The position numbers and the translations under genes were made by a program. The notes beneath the pieces are model-generated. The model was not told the DNA's origin. It searched no databases and saw only the letters and a list, made by a program, of their open reading frames with translations. A stretch of 64,000 nt of DNA from Paenarthrobacter nitroguajacolicus (GTDB taxonomy: Bacteria; Actinomycetota; Actinomycetes; Actinomycetales; Micrococcaceae): NCBI RefSeq assembly GCF_007786235.1, contig NZ_VNFK01000008.1:62001-126000 (forward strand). The letters are read 5' to 3'. Shown here piece by piece: positions 9,059 to 16,941 of this stretch (its first letter is position 1; every line of letters begins with the position of its first letter).

Positions 9059-9090
9059 CAACAAACCCGGTACCTCAAGAGCTAACCAGT

Positions 9091-9134
9091 AACCCCTGCA
9101 TTCGGCCTCGCCGTGTGCAGGGGTTCTCGTTTTG
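9091..9134 (+). terminator. Rho-independent terminator after the LCP gene
   Basis: A perfect 10-bp stem (AACCCCTGCA at 9091-9100 with TGCAGGGGTT at 9116-9125) with a 15-base loop, followed by CTCGTTTTGG. It lies 33 bases after the LCP stop and 20 bases before the end of the convergent hydrolase gene. Confidence 0.8.
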
Positions 9135-9154
9135 GCCCTTCGGCCTCCCGCTAT

Positions 9155-9961
9155 CTAGGTGTAGAGGAACCCCCGCACATCCCCCGCCACGCGCTCCGGG
9201 CACTCCCACAGCACCAGGTGTCCCGTCTCCTCATGCACCTTGAGCCTGGACCCAGGAATTCGTCCGGCAAGCGTCTCCTGATGGTGCCGCGGAACCAGGT
9301 GGTCGTGGACGCCCCAGAGGATCAACGTAGGAGCTGAAATGGTGCCTGCTTCCGTCGGCGGGACAGCCTCGTAGTATCCCCGCAGCGATGATTTCCAAAC
9401 GGACGCCGGCATAGCCAGGCCATCCCGCACCCGGTCATCGATGTACCAAGCGGGCACGGTGTGCAGCAGCCTGTACCAAGACAAGGAGTTGCGAACCCAG
9501 TCCTCGGAAACCGGATCAGTCAGCGACTCCACGTCGTCGGCAAACGGAGGCTTCCCGTGCAGGCTGAGCGGCGAGCCCACCATGATCAGAGATTCCACAA
9601 GCTCCGGACGCAACACTGCCAACTGCTGCGCCACGTATCCCCCGCTGGACGAACCCAGCACGTGAACTCGGGAAATCCCCAGGGCTTCAATGAGTGCAGC
9701 CACATCCTGAGCCACCTCAACCAACGAGTACCCATCTAAAGGCTTGTCCGCCCCACCGTGCCCACGCAGATCCGGCGCCACAACAACCACGTCCGGAAGT
9801 GAGGCAATCAGCCGCTCGAAACTCCGCCAGGACTCACTCCAGGCGTGCAGCAAGAGCAAAGGCGTGCCGCCGTCGTCGACCATTTCCTCAAGGTGACCTT
9901 GAACAAAACACGGCACAGTGATTCCGGTGGCGAGAGATACGGTCCTGACCTCGGACTTCAT
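9155..9961 (-). CDS. Alpha/beta-fold hydrolase
   Basis: A 268-residue cytoplasmic alpha/beta hydrolase. The oxyanion region LLLLHAWSESWRSF is near residue 35, the motif DLRGHGGADKP near 68, the nucleophile elbow GSSSGG near residue 103, the acid loop LILWGVHDHLVP near 212 and the catalytic His in EETGHLVLWE near 243, so the triad is intact. The substrate cannot be told from sequence; the group includes epoxide hydrolases, esterases and haloperoxidase-like enzymes. It stands alone, convergent with the LCP gene. Confidence 0.85.
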   Translation of the reverse strand: MKSEVRTVSLATGITVPCFVQGHLEEMVDDGGTPLLLLHAWSESWRSFERLIASLPDVVVVAPDLRGHGGADKPLDGYSLVEVAQDVAALIEALGISRVHVLGSSSGGYVAQQLAVLRPELVESLIMVGSPLSLHGKPPFADDVESLTDPVSEDWVRNSLSWYRLLHTVPAWYIDDRVRDGLAMPASVWKSSLRGYYEAVPPTEAGTISAPTLILWGVHDHLVPRHHQETLAGRIPGSRLKVHEETGHLVLWECPERVAGDVRGFLYT

Positions 9962-10047
9962 GGGGCCAGCGTACGCTCAGCCCTCCGCTCCCACGAGGGC
10001 CAACAAAGACACCCGGTCAATTACCAGCTTTCGGCGTTAAGGTTGTT

Positions 10048-10080
10048 GTGTCCCGCCTGATCCCCCATCAGGCGGGACAC
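10048..10080 (-). repeat. REP-like hairpin, copy 1
   Basis: A perfect 13-bp inverted repeat, GTGTCCCGCCTGA (10048-10060) and TCAGGCGGGACAC (10068-10080), with loop TCCCCCA. It lies 25 bases beyond the stop of the minus-strand hydrolase gene and may act as its terminator, although no U-tract follows. A related hairpin with nearly the same loop is at 15358-15400. Confidence 0.75.
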
Positions 10081-10105
10081 CTACGTTAAGCCGCCATTAG
10101 CGGGA

Positions 10106-11062
10106 TCAGCTCCGCCCCGTCTCCCACTCCCGGAACTTGTCAGCAATCTCCGCGGAGTGCGTGTGATGAAGGTAGTGCTCGCCGGGCAGGGGCACCACGG
10201 TTCCGTCGGTAACGCTCGATGCCTGCTTCTGGTGCAGGCCCACCCACTCCGGGTTCTTCGCGTTGTCTGACACGACGAACAGGAGCAGCGGCAGGTCCGC
10301 CGGGAAACCCGTGCCGAGGGAGCGCTCGAAGTTCTGGGGAATGTGCGCCATCTCGTTGAGATAGGTGGGGTTGAGGGAGTTCCGGTTGGTGAGCAACTCC
10401 ATCTGCTCCCGCGCATGGTCGGAGTACTCGGAGTTGTCCTTGGCATAGGCGGCAGCGGTGAACAGGCGCATGATGCCGAGGTTCTTCGCCGCGGAGAACA
10501 GCCCCGTGGGGAACTGGGTGTCCATCCCCGGCTGCCCGGGGACACTGGTGTCGATGCCAACAAATCGCGTCACCTCCTCCGGGTAGCGGGTGGCATATTC
10601 GATGCCGTAAATGCCGGCGATGGAGTGGCCCATCAGGACGTACCGGTCAATATCGAGTGCCTCAAGCGCCCCATGGACCTCCTGCACGATGTTCTCAGTG
10701 GTCCGCTCCTGATCAGTGCCGTCGCTGAGGCCGTAACCGAACGGTTCCACCACGATCACGCGATGATCGGTGGCAAGGTCCCGTACCAGCGGCGCGAAAT
10801 CGAGGACAGGAGAAGACGTGCCAAAGCCCGGCAAGAGTACGAGGTTCTCCCCGGCCCCGCTCACGAAGACATTCATCTTGCGGCCTTCGACGTCCACCCT
10901 CTGGCCGTAGGATTCGATCCGCTGACTCTCGGATTCGCTCGCCACCACATTGATCACCGTGGTGGTAGCCAAGCCCACAGCGAGCACGGCCCCTACCGCG
11001 GTAGCCGCCACGAGCAATTTCTTAACTGACCTCTTCAACCATGCCTCTCCAGGGCACACCAT
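10106..11062 (-). CDS. Membrane-anchored or secreted alpha/beta hydrolase
   Basis: An alpha/beta hydrolase with an N-terminal basic stretch and hydrophobic segment (KRSVKKLLVAATAVGAVLAV), so the catalytic domain is probably outside the membrane. Nucleophile elbow MGHSIAG; oxyanion region LVLLPGFGTSSP; FGYGLSDG; His in LPGEHYLHHTH. The ATG at 11062 gives 318 residues; a TTG at 11038 preceded by GGAGAGG (5-base spacing) would start directly at the basic tail of the signal segment and is an attractive alternative. It is divergent from a two-component system with 99 bases between the start codons, which suggests that system may control it. The substrate is unknown. Confidence 0.82.
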   Translation of the reverse strand: MVCPGEAWLKRSVKKLLVAATAVGAVLAVGLATTTVINVVASESESQRIESYGQRVDVEGRKMNVFVSGAGENLVLLPGFGTSSPVLDFAPLVRDLATDHRVIVVEPFGYGLSDGTDQERTTENIVQEVHGALEALDIDRYVLMGHSIAGIYGIEYATRYPEEVTRFVGIDTSVPGQPGMDTQFPTGLFSAAKNLGIMRLFTAAAYAKDNSEYSDHAREQMELLTNRNSLNPTYLNEMAHIPQNFERSLGTGFPADLPLLLFVVSDNAKNPEWVGLHQKQASSVTDGTVVPLPGEHYLHHTHSAEIADKFREWETGRS

Positions 11063-11161
11063 GTGCCCTCCATCCAGCCTCGCTTTCAACAGCGGCGCCC
11101 GCGTCACCCCCAGGGGTTCACTTGCGTACTACTTTCGCGGTACGTGGATATCGTCCTCACG

Positions 11162-12358
11162 ATGAAGCAGTCCGGGTGGTGGCAACGCAATACTGGGCGG
11201 GTGCCGTCACTCCGCCCCCCAGGAATCACCGCACCGCTGGGTGATGTCATCGCCGTCGCCCTTGTGGTGCTCTTTGGCGTCCTTCCCTATCCCGACGAAG
11301 TTTTCCAAGCCCGTGGACTGTTGCTCGTTGTGGCACTCCTGCCCGTTGCGGTGATCCCAATTCGCCGCCGCTGGCCCGTCGCTACGCTCGGGGTAAGTCT
11401 CGCCTGCACCGTTGGCATCGCCTTCGCCGGAGTACTCGCACCCGGAACGCTGATCGCTGTCACAGTGGCGGCGTTTTCAGTGGCAGCCCGGACACGACGG
11501 CTGGTGGCAATCATCTATGTGGGTCTGGCAGCACTGGTGGTGTTCGTTGTCAGTTCTGTCCCACTTCACGGCGATCTCTTCGACTCCCGGGCACTTCAGT
11601 TCGTCTCCTTCATCGTCGTGGCCGGTGCCATGGGGGACGCCACAAGATCGCGCCGCGAGTACATCGCCGCCGTGACCGAACGCGCCGAACGAGCCGAGCG
11701 CGGCAAGGAAGAGGAAGCACGACGGCGGGTGGCTGAGGAACGCGTCCGGATCGCCCGGGATCTCCACGACCTGGTTGCTCATCAAATCTCCGTGATCAGC
11801 CTTAGCGCCGGGGTGGCCTCCTCCTCGCTGCAGGCACGGCCGGAACGGGCGCAGGAGGCACTGACGAACATCCGGAGTGCGTCCCGATCCGTCCTGGCCG
11901 ACATCGGCATGTTGATGGCGCTCCTGCGCACCGAGAATGCGGACGAACAACGTGATCTCCACCCACAGGCCGGGCTGAGTCGGCTTGACCATCTACTCTC
12001 CCGCTTCACCGATGCCGGCCTGCAGGTCACATTGCACAGGGAGCCGGGCATCGCCCCGCTCTCCTCAGCAAGCGACCACGCCGCCTATCTGGCCCTGCAG
12101 GAGGGCCTCACCAACGCGCACAAACACGGCACAGGCAACCAAACCGCCGTCGACATCCGCGCCAGCGCAGGTGACATACTGCTGACGGTCACCAATCCCG
12201 TGGGTCGTGAAGCTTCCTTGGCCGCAGCCAGCGGGCACGGACTGCGTGGACTACGCGAAAGGGTGGCGGCCGTGCGTGGAAACGTCCGGACTTTGCGCAG
12301 AGACGGCGAGTTTCGGCTCATCGTCACTATCCCCTCTGCAGACGGTGCGGGGAGATGA
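11162..12358 (+). CDS. Sensor histidine kinase, NarL/DesK-type (HisKA_3)
   Basis: A 398-residue membrane sensor. Five or so hydrophobic segments occupy residues 25-160 with almost no extracellular domain, typical of kinases sensing the envelope or membrane state. The dimerisation domain has RVRIARDLHDLVAHQ with the phosphoacceptor His near residue 202; the ATPase domain has LQEGLTNAHKHG (N box) and GHGLRGLRERV (G box). The ATG at 11162 (MKQSGWW) is preferred over a longer frame that would run into the divergent hydrolase gene. Its stop overlaps the response regulator start by 4 bases. Confidence 0.9.
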   Translation: MKQSGWWQRNTGRVPSLRPPGITAPLGDVIAVALVVLFGVLPYPDEVFQARGLLLVVALLPVAVIPIRRRWPVATLGVSLACTVGIAFAGVLAPGTLIAVTVAAFSVAARTRRLVAIIYVGLAALVVFVVSSVPLHGDLFDSRALQFVSFIVVAGAMGDATRSRREYIAAVTERAERAERGKEEEARRRVAEERVRIARDLHDLVAHQISVISLSAGVASSSLQARPERAQEALTNIRSASRSVLADIGMLMALLRTENADEQRDLHPQAGLSRLDHLLSRFTDAGLQVTLHREPGIAPLSSASDHAAYLALQEGLTNAHKHGTGNQTAVDIRASAGDILLTVTNPVGREASLAAASGHGLRGLRERVAAVRGNVRTLRRDGEFRLIVTIPSADGAGR

Positions 12359-13023
12359 TCCGGGTTCTCGTCGTCGACGATCAACCGTTGGTGCGGCAAG
12401 CCGTGCGGGACATTCTGTCCGACAACGGCGACATCCGAGTGGTTGGCGAGGCAGCAAACGGCCGCGAGGCTGTGGTCGTCACGGCGCGAGAGGTCCCGGA
12501 CGTCGTCGTCATGGATATCCGAATGCCCGAGCTCGACGGTATCGCAGCCACAGAGCAAATCTGCGCGGGTCGTTCCGGCGGCACGACGCGAGTTCTGGTC
12601 CTCACCACCTTCGAGGAAGACGAGTACATTGTGGCCGCCCTCCGTGCCGGCGCGAGCGGCTTCATCGGCAAAGGCGCGGAGCCCGACGACATCGTCCGTG
12701 CCGTGCGAACCATCCATCTGGGTGAATCGCTGTTGTCACCCGCTGCGACGCGATCCCTCGTTGAGCGTTTCGTACAGCAGCCCGCTCCCCGCGCCACCGT
12801 GTGGGAGGACAAGACGCTCGCTCGACTCACCGAGCGCGAGCGGGAGGTGCTCCTCCTCGTCGCCAGGGGGCTGACTAATCAGGAGATCGCGGCGGACCTG
12901 GTAATCTCCCCGCACACAGCAAAGACACACGTCAACCGGATCATGACCAAAGTGGATGCCCGGGATCGAGCTCACCTGGTGATCCTTGCTTATGAGTCGG
13001 GGCTGGTTTCCGCGGGGCGTTAG
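12355..13023 (+). CDS. Response regulator, NarL/FixJ family
   Basis: A 222-residue cytoplasmic transcription regulator. The receiver domain has the acidic pair in VVDDQ (residues 8-9), phosphoacceptor Asp54 in VVMDIRMPELDG and the conserved Lys in FIGKGA; the C-terminal LuxR-type HTH has LTEREREVLLLVARGLTNQEIA and SPHTAKTHVNRIMTK. It is coupled to the kinase by an ATGA overlap. The likeliest visible target is the divergent hydrolase gene, but this is positional inference. Confidence 0.93.
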   Translation: MIRVLVVDDQPLVRQAVRDILSDNGDIRVVGEAANGREAVVVTAREVPDVVVMDIRMPELDGIAATEQICAGRSGGTTRVLVLTTFEEDEYIVAALRAGASGFIGKGAEPDDIVRAVRTIHLGESLLSPAATRSLVERFVQQPAPRATVWEDKTLARLTEREREVLLLVARGLTNQEIAADLVISPHTAKTHVNRIMTKVDARDRAHLVILAYESGLVSAGR

Positions 13024-13042
13024 TCGTTGGAGCTGAGCATTT

Positions 13043-14509
13043 TCACGTCCCGCAGAATGTCCGGTAGGGACCGAAGCTCTCCGGCGCGGGCATGGCGTAC
13101 TTTTCAAATCCAGTCCGCTCGTTGTAGGGCTGAGACACGGCGGTCAGCAGCTGATCCGTGGGCCCCATGTCCCCCTCCGTCGCGGCAGTCAGGGCCTCCT
13201 CCACCAAGTGGTTGCGTGGAATGTAGATCGGGTTGACCCTGTCCATGGCGTCCGCGTCCGGCGACAGGGCCCGCCAACGTTCCAGCCAGGAATCGAATGC
13301 GGCCAGATCCAGGATCTGGCGACGCACGGGCTCCGCGTCCCCGCGGGCTGCCTGGCCGAGGCTTCGGAACAACGAGGTGTAGTCCGCTCCAGCTTCCTGG
13401 ACCAGTTCAAGGAGGTGGTCCACCAGAGGTGAGGCCACGCCGTCGTCAATTCCCTCCGGCAGCCCCAGTTTGGCTTGCATGCCGCTAAACCAGGTGGCGC
13501 TGTACTGCTGCCGGAAACCATTCAATGCCTCAACCGCGAGCGCTACCGCCTGCTCCTCGTCCTCGTGGATGAGGGGTGCGAGAGATTCGGCGAAGCGGGC
13601 AAGGTTCCACTCGGCCACGAGCGGCTGATTGCGGTACGCATAGCGTCCTTGTTCATCGATGGAGCTGTAAACCGCGCCGGGATCGAAGCCTTCCATGAAC
13701 GCGCACGGACCATAATCGATGGTTTCGCCGGACACTGTCATGTTGTCGGTATTCATGACTCCGTGCACGAATCCCACCAGCATCCACTGGGCTACGAGTG
13801 TCGCTTGAACGGAGACGACACCTTTGAGGAGGCCAAGGTACCGGTTGGCTTCCTGATCCGATGACGGGTGGTGGCGTTCTATCGCGTGATCAGCAAGACG
13901 GCGGAGTAGGTCCAGGTCATTGCTGGCCCTGGCGTACTGAAAACTGCCAACCCGCAAGTGGCTGCTGGCCACCCGGGTGAGGACAGCGCCCGGCAGGAGC
14001 CTCTCACGGTGCACCGGTTTCCCCGTCCCGACCACGGCAAGGCTTCTGGTGGTGGGAATTCTCAACGCATGCATGGCCTCACTGACGATGTACTCCCTCA
14101 GCATGGGGCCAACCGCTGCCAATCCGTCGCCGTTCCTCGCGAAGGGCGTCCGTCCCGAACCCTTGAGGTGGATGTCGCGGAGCTTCCCATCAGCGACGGC
14201 AATCTCGCCGAGCAGGAGCGCCCGCCCGTCGCCAAGCCGCGGTGAGTACCAGCCGAACTGATGACCCGCGTAGGCCTGGGCCACCGGGGTTGCGTCAGCC
14301 GGGAGGGCATTGCCGATCAGCAGCCGGATGCCCTCGGGGCTGCGAAGAAAGTCAAGATCAAAATTAAGTTCGACGGCGAGTGGCTGGTTGAGTGCCAAAA
14401 GCTGCGGTTCAGGAGCTTCTTCCGCCCGCCACGGGATAGCCAGCTCCGGGAAACCTTCGGCGAATTGTCCCTCGAGGGCAATGGTAGAAGGCGCGATGTC
14501 ACTCATCAA
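13043..14509 (-). CDS. selO: Protein adenylyltransferase SelO (UPF0061/YdiU)
   Basis: A 488-residue pseudokinase-fold enzyme of the SelO family, which transfers AMP from ATP to protein Ser/Thr/Tyr. Visible family features: [18 protein letters not shown] near residue 80, [15 protein letters not shown] near 115, [12 protein letters not shown] near 248 and [13 protein letters not shown] near 268. The C terminus ends FCGT, placing a Cys at the third position from the end, where eukaryotic SelO carries selenocysteine and most bacterial proteins Cys. It is a lone gene, convergent with the response regulator (19 bases between stops). An ATG three bases downstream is an equally possible start. Confidence 0.95.
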   Translation of the reverse strand: MMSDIAPSTIALEGQFAEGFPELAIPWRAEEAPEPQLLALNQPLAVELNFDLDFLRSPEGIRLLIGNALPADATPVAQAYAGHQFGWYSPRLGDGRALLLGEIAVADGKLRDIHLKGSGRTPFARNGDGLAAVGPMLREYIVSEAMHALRIPTTRSLAVVGTGKPVHRERLLPGAVLTRVASSHLRVGSFQYARASNDLDLLRRLADHAIERHHPSSDQEANRYLGLLKGVVSVQATLVAQWMLVGFVHGVMNTDNMTVSGETIDYGPCAFMEGFDPGAVYSSIDEQGRYAYRNQPLVAEWNLARFAESLAPLIHEDEEQAVALAVEALNGFRQQYSATWFSGMQAKLGLPEGIDDGVASPLVDHLLELVQEAGADYTSLFRSLGQAARGDAEPVRRQILDLAAFDSWLERWRALSPDADAMDRVNPIYIPRNHLVEEALTAATEGDMGPTDQLLTAVSQPYNERTGFEKYAMPAPESFGPYRTFCGT

Positions 14510-14648
14510 TCAAGGATATAGATGCTGTGCCCCGGCGCGGAACGGACGGCCCTTACAACGCGGGCCAAGCCTTCGACGTGGAAACTCTTCAATAAAGAAC
14601 TGGCTAGGGTGGTATGAGGCGAAGCGACAAATAGGGAGCAACCCCAGC

Positions 14649-15098
14649 ATGAGGAAATGCCTGATAGCCATGGCATCACTTGCGGCGGCCACCGTCATCC
14701 TGAGCGGTTGCGCCGGGGGACATGATGACGCCAAGGCAAGTGACCTTGGGATTACGTTTGCCTACTCGTTGGCGGGTCACGACGGAAAATTTTGCGATCT
14801 CCTGGACAGTTCAGCCGCGCAAACCGTGGATGAATGCAAGCAAGGCGAAGCGGAAATGGCGGCAAAGCAGGAAGCCGAACCGCAACCTATTATCTGGGTT
14901 CCCAAGATCTACCAGATGGTGCCCGGCGAAGAGAAAATGCTTGGCATAGTGGTGGAGTTCAACCGGGCCGGGAACCAGGAATTCGTTGCCATAGAAGCAG
15001 TGCGCCGGGGCGGCGAGTACAAGATCCTCCGGTGGGCCTATCCGGACAAGACCGATTACAAGACCGACCGCGCCATTACCAACACCTTTGGATGGTGA
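14649..15098 (+). CDS. Small lipoprotein of unknown function
   Basis: A 149-residue protein with a lipoprotein signal: MRKCLIAMASLAAATVILSG then Cys21, fitting the lipobox LSGC. The mature part is short and hydrophilic with two further Cys (KFCDLLDS and DECKQGE), which could form a disulphide, and a beta-rich C-terminal half (EFVAIEAVRRGGEYKILRW) reminiscent of NTF2-like or DUF4878-type lipoproteins. I do not recognise a defined family. The ATG follows a GGGAG site; the longer frame upstream overlaps the selO gene in antisense and is not credible. Confidence 0.75.
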   Translation: MRKCLIAMASLAAATVILSGCAGGHDDAKASDLGITFAYSLAGHDGKFCDLLDSSAAQTVDECKQGEAEMAAKQEAEPQPIIWVPKIYQMVPGEEKMLGIVVEFNRAGNQEFVAIEAVRRGGEYKILRWAYPDKTDYKTDRAITNTFGW

Positions 15099-15111
15099 AC
15101 CTGCGGCAGTC

Positions 15112-15255
15112 CTAGTGCATGAAACCGCTGCCGTCCCAGTCTCGGTCGTACTTGCCACACCGTGTGCAGCGCCTGTAACGGCCGCTGCCATCTTCCGCGG
15201 ATTCCACGTGCCAGACGTGGTGGAGGTTCAATTTGCACATGATCATCTGGAGCAT
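15112..15255 (-). CDS. 47-residue CxxC zinc-ribbon-like protein
   Basis: A short frame: residues 1-20 are MLQMIMCKLNLHHVWHVESA, followed by EDGSGRYRRCTRCGKYDRDW and GSGFMH. The pattern CxxxxHxW with a later CxxCGK resembles small phage/prophage-type zinc-binding proteins (DUF1660-like). The first ATG has a GGAG site six bases away. It lies downstream of the PH-domain gene on the same strand and convergent with the lipoprotein gene (13 bases between stops). The four Cys/His positions argue that it is translated. The function is unknown. Confidence 0.62.
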   Translation of the reverse strand: MLQMIMCKLNLHHVWHVESAEDGSGRYRRCTRCGKYDRDWDGSGFMH

Positions 15256-15357
15256 GGCGATCTCCGTTCCCAGCACGCACAACCCGCACAATGCGTTCGA
15301 AGCGTGTCCTCAAAGTTTAAGCCGTGCGCAAGGTGACGGGAAGCGTAAACAGCTCGC

Positions 15358-15400
15358 CGTCGGTGTCCCTCCTTATCCCCCATCGGGCGGGACACCGACG
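15358..15400 (-). repeat. REP-like hairpin, copy 2
   Basis: A perfect 12-bp inverted repeat, CGTCGGTGTCCC (15358-15369) and GGGACACCGACG (15389-15400). The loop contains TATCCCCCATC, nearly identical to the loop region of the hairpin at 10048-10080, and both contain GGCGGGACAC. It begins 9 bases past the stop of the PH-domain gene, so it probably ends that transcript. Confidence 0.75.
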
Positions 15401-15409
15401 CTGCCACCA

Positions 15410-15781
15410 CTACTTGGTGGTCAACACATTCCACAGGATGAGGTCGTGGGCATGCCTGGCTTTGTCGTCACCGCGGAAATCCGCTTCCTTGATGCTGCCG
15501 CCGGTATCGATTCCGATGCTGGATGTCGAGGCGAACCGGCCCATCATCGATTTGTTGGACAGCATGGAGACGGAGCGGATGTTCTTGTATGGCACGGAGA
15601 CGATGGCCAGTTTGTTGCCAACAAAGCTCTTATCTTGCAGGATGACGCGCATGTTGGTGATACCGACGAAGCCAGTACCCACGCCGATGCAGTCGTACAC
15701 CGCATAGACGATCTCGCCTTGAAGTAAGCCCGCCCGGATCTGCTCCAATTGCTCTGGCTTGTCGTGAATGATGTTGGTCAA
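15410..15781 (-). CDS. Bacterial PH-domain protein
   Basis: A 123-residue cytoplasmic protein. After a short helical segment (EQLEQIRAGLLQGE) it has the beta-strand pattern of bacterial pleckstrin-homology proteins: VYAVYDCIGVGTGFVGITNMRVILQ, then LAIVSVPYKNIRSVSM and the SSIGIDTGG strand. 'GITN.R.i..d' followed by 'ipy..I.sv' is the hallmark of the YokE-like/bPH family. The function is unknown. The start is TTG at 15781, chosen because GGGAGAG lies 4 bases upstream; no ATG is available nearby. It sits 14 bases after the TM2-domain gene, whose stop lies just upstream of this Shine-Dalgarno sequence, so the two are probably cotranscribed. Confidence 0.8.
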   Translation of the reverse strand: MTNIIHDKPEQLEQIRAGLLQGEIVYAVYDCIGVGTGFVGITNMRVILQDKSFVGNKLAIVSVPYKNIRSVSMLSNKSMMGRFASTSSIGIDTGGSIKEADFRGDDKARHAHDLILWNVLTTK

Positions 15782-15795
15782 GATCTCTCCCGGGG

Positions 15796-16335
15796 TCAGT
15801 CGCGAAGGGGGACGCCCTGGGCGTCCCTTCGGAAATATTCAGCACCGGCAAGGATCATGATGCCCTCGATGAGGCCCCACAGTCCGATCAGACCGAACGT
15901 GAAGATGCCCACCACAATCGTGAGAACCAACTGGATGACACCGATGGTGGTGTAACCCAAGTAGAAGCGGTGGATACCGAGGCCGCCCAGGAAGATCCCC
16001 AGCAGGCCGGCAGCGATCTTCGACTTCTGCTGCGGGTAGCCATACGCCGGGTTGGGCAGCGGCGGCTGGGCACCGTACTGCGGTTGCTGGGGCTGCGCGT
16101 AGTACTGCGGTTGCCGAGGCTGCGCGTAGTACTGCGGTTGCTGGAGTGCCGGCGGTTGAGCGGCATAGTGCTGCTGCGGAACTTGGGGATGTGCATAAGG
16201 CTGCTGGGGCTGCTGGGCATAGCCCTGCGGAGGCAGGGGCGGCTGTGGCTGTTCGTGGAACTGCGGTTGCGGCGGGACGGGAGGCTGGCCGCCTTCCGGT
16301 TGAGCTGCGTGGTCGTCTGGATGTGGTTGTGCCAT
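15796..16335 (-). CDS. TM2 domain membrane protein with Pro/Gln/Tyr-rich N-terminus
   Basis: A 179-residue protein. Residues 1-105 are low-complexity, rich in Gln, Pro and Tyr, with repeats of the form QPQYYAQP (three tandem copies near residues 65-92). Residues ~110-165 form a TM2 domain: two membrane segments joined by the conserved GGLGIHRFYLGY turn, then a Gly-rich second segment (GLIGLWGLIEGIMIL). TM2 proteins have no settled function; the disordered tail suggests protein-protein contacts. The ATG at 16335 has an AAAGG site; an in-frame ATG at 16371 lacks one. It precedes the PH-domain gene. Confidence 0.88.
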   Translation of the reverse strand: MAQPHPDDHAAQPEGGQPPVPPQPQFHEQPQPPLPPQGYAQQPQQPYAHPQVPQQHYAAQPPALQQPQYYAQPRQPQYYAQPQQPQYGAQPPLPNPAYGYPQQKSKIAAGLLGIFLGGLGIHRFYLGYTTIGVIQLVLTIVVGIFTFGLIGLWGLIEGIMILAGAEYFRRDAQGVPLRD

Positions 16336-16454
16336 GATGGATGCCTTTCGGAGATAGTCAATGCAGCCCAAGGTGGCGGGCGACAGTCAGAACCGGCATC
16401 CCCCAAGCATTGTGCCGAGACCAGTTTGACGGACCACAGCGCGAATTACGTTGA

Positions 16455-16668
16455 TTGCGCGCAACATTTCGGGCTGGAGACCGTCTGGTTCTTGAGCCCT
16501 GACCCAAGCGGGTTCATGGTGGCACCGCCCGAACCCCGACACAGCGCTGAATCAACGCATTTTTTGCACTGTCAACAATCAGGATTTGCGCAAAATTTAC
16601 TAAAATTTGCACAGAATGGATTACATCAGATGCCTTCCTATTGCGCGCAAAATAGCAATATTTGCGCG
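16455..16668. promoter_or_regulatory. Cluster of TTGCGC/GCGCAA palindromic boxes in an AT-rich region
   Basis: The 600 bases between the TM2 gene and the initiating sugar transferase are clearly more AT-rich than their surroundings. Within them TTGCGCGCAA occurs at 16455-16464 and 16641-16650, TTTGCGCAAA at 16585-16594, and half-sites ATTTGCAC near 16605 and ATTTGCGCG at 16660. The last two full boxes pair with the adjacent half-sites as imperfect inverted repeats. Their position upstream of the first exopolysaccharide gene suggests operator sites for a regulator or a silencer-bound region; no factor is identified. Confidence 0.5.
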
Positions 16669-16927
16669 GAATGAACGTTCTTGAAGCACTGTGAATAATC
16701 GCACTCCGCAAGTCTTCGGCAAGTTTTGGAGATGCAACTAAAGTCACTTTAGGATGGGCTTGAAGCGTCAAGTCAACTGCGTTCAGTTGGGTTTGTTCGA
16801 TTAATTTACGTTCGCCTGATAGGGCGTTGGGGGCAGCTATGGGGGCTGAATCGTGAATATTTGTGTCCTGACTCTGATAACCGTGCTGGAGAACCGCCGC
16901 ATGCCTGCCGGCGCTTTGCTGCGACAT
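16514..16927 (-). CDS. Doubtful hypothetical ORF, 137 residues
   Basis: A minus-strand frame starting MSQQSAGRHAAVLQ at 16927 with a good GAGGA site six bases upstream. The first ~85 residues are hydrophilic with a plausible composition (LIEQTQLNAVDLTLQAHPKV); the rest overlaps the TTGCGC boxes and looks less protein-like. No family is recognised. Its start is only 14 bases from the divergent sugar-transferase start, leaving little room for two promoters. It may be a genuine orphan gene or a chance frame in AT-rich DNA. Confidence 0.25.
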   Translation of the reverse strand: MSQQSAGRHAAVLQHGYQSQDTNIHDSAPIAAPNALSGERKLIEQTQLNAVDLTLQAHPKVTLVASPKLAEDLRSAIIHSASRTFIPRKYCYFARNRKASDVIHSVQILVNFAQILIVDSAKNALIQRCVGVRAVPP

Positions 16928-16941
16928 AAGTAGTCCTCGGC

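Noticed and set aside
16060-16250. Short tandem repeats resembling a CRISPR array
   Set aside because: They are in-frame codon repeats for the QPQYYAQP units of the TM2 protein; no spacer structure. No CRISPR array was found anywhere in the window.
16514-16927. Confident new gene divergent from the sugar transferase
   Set aside because: Good ribosome site, but the C-terminal half is built from AT-rich repeat boxes and there is only 14 bases to the divergent start; kept only as a low-confidence feature.
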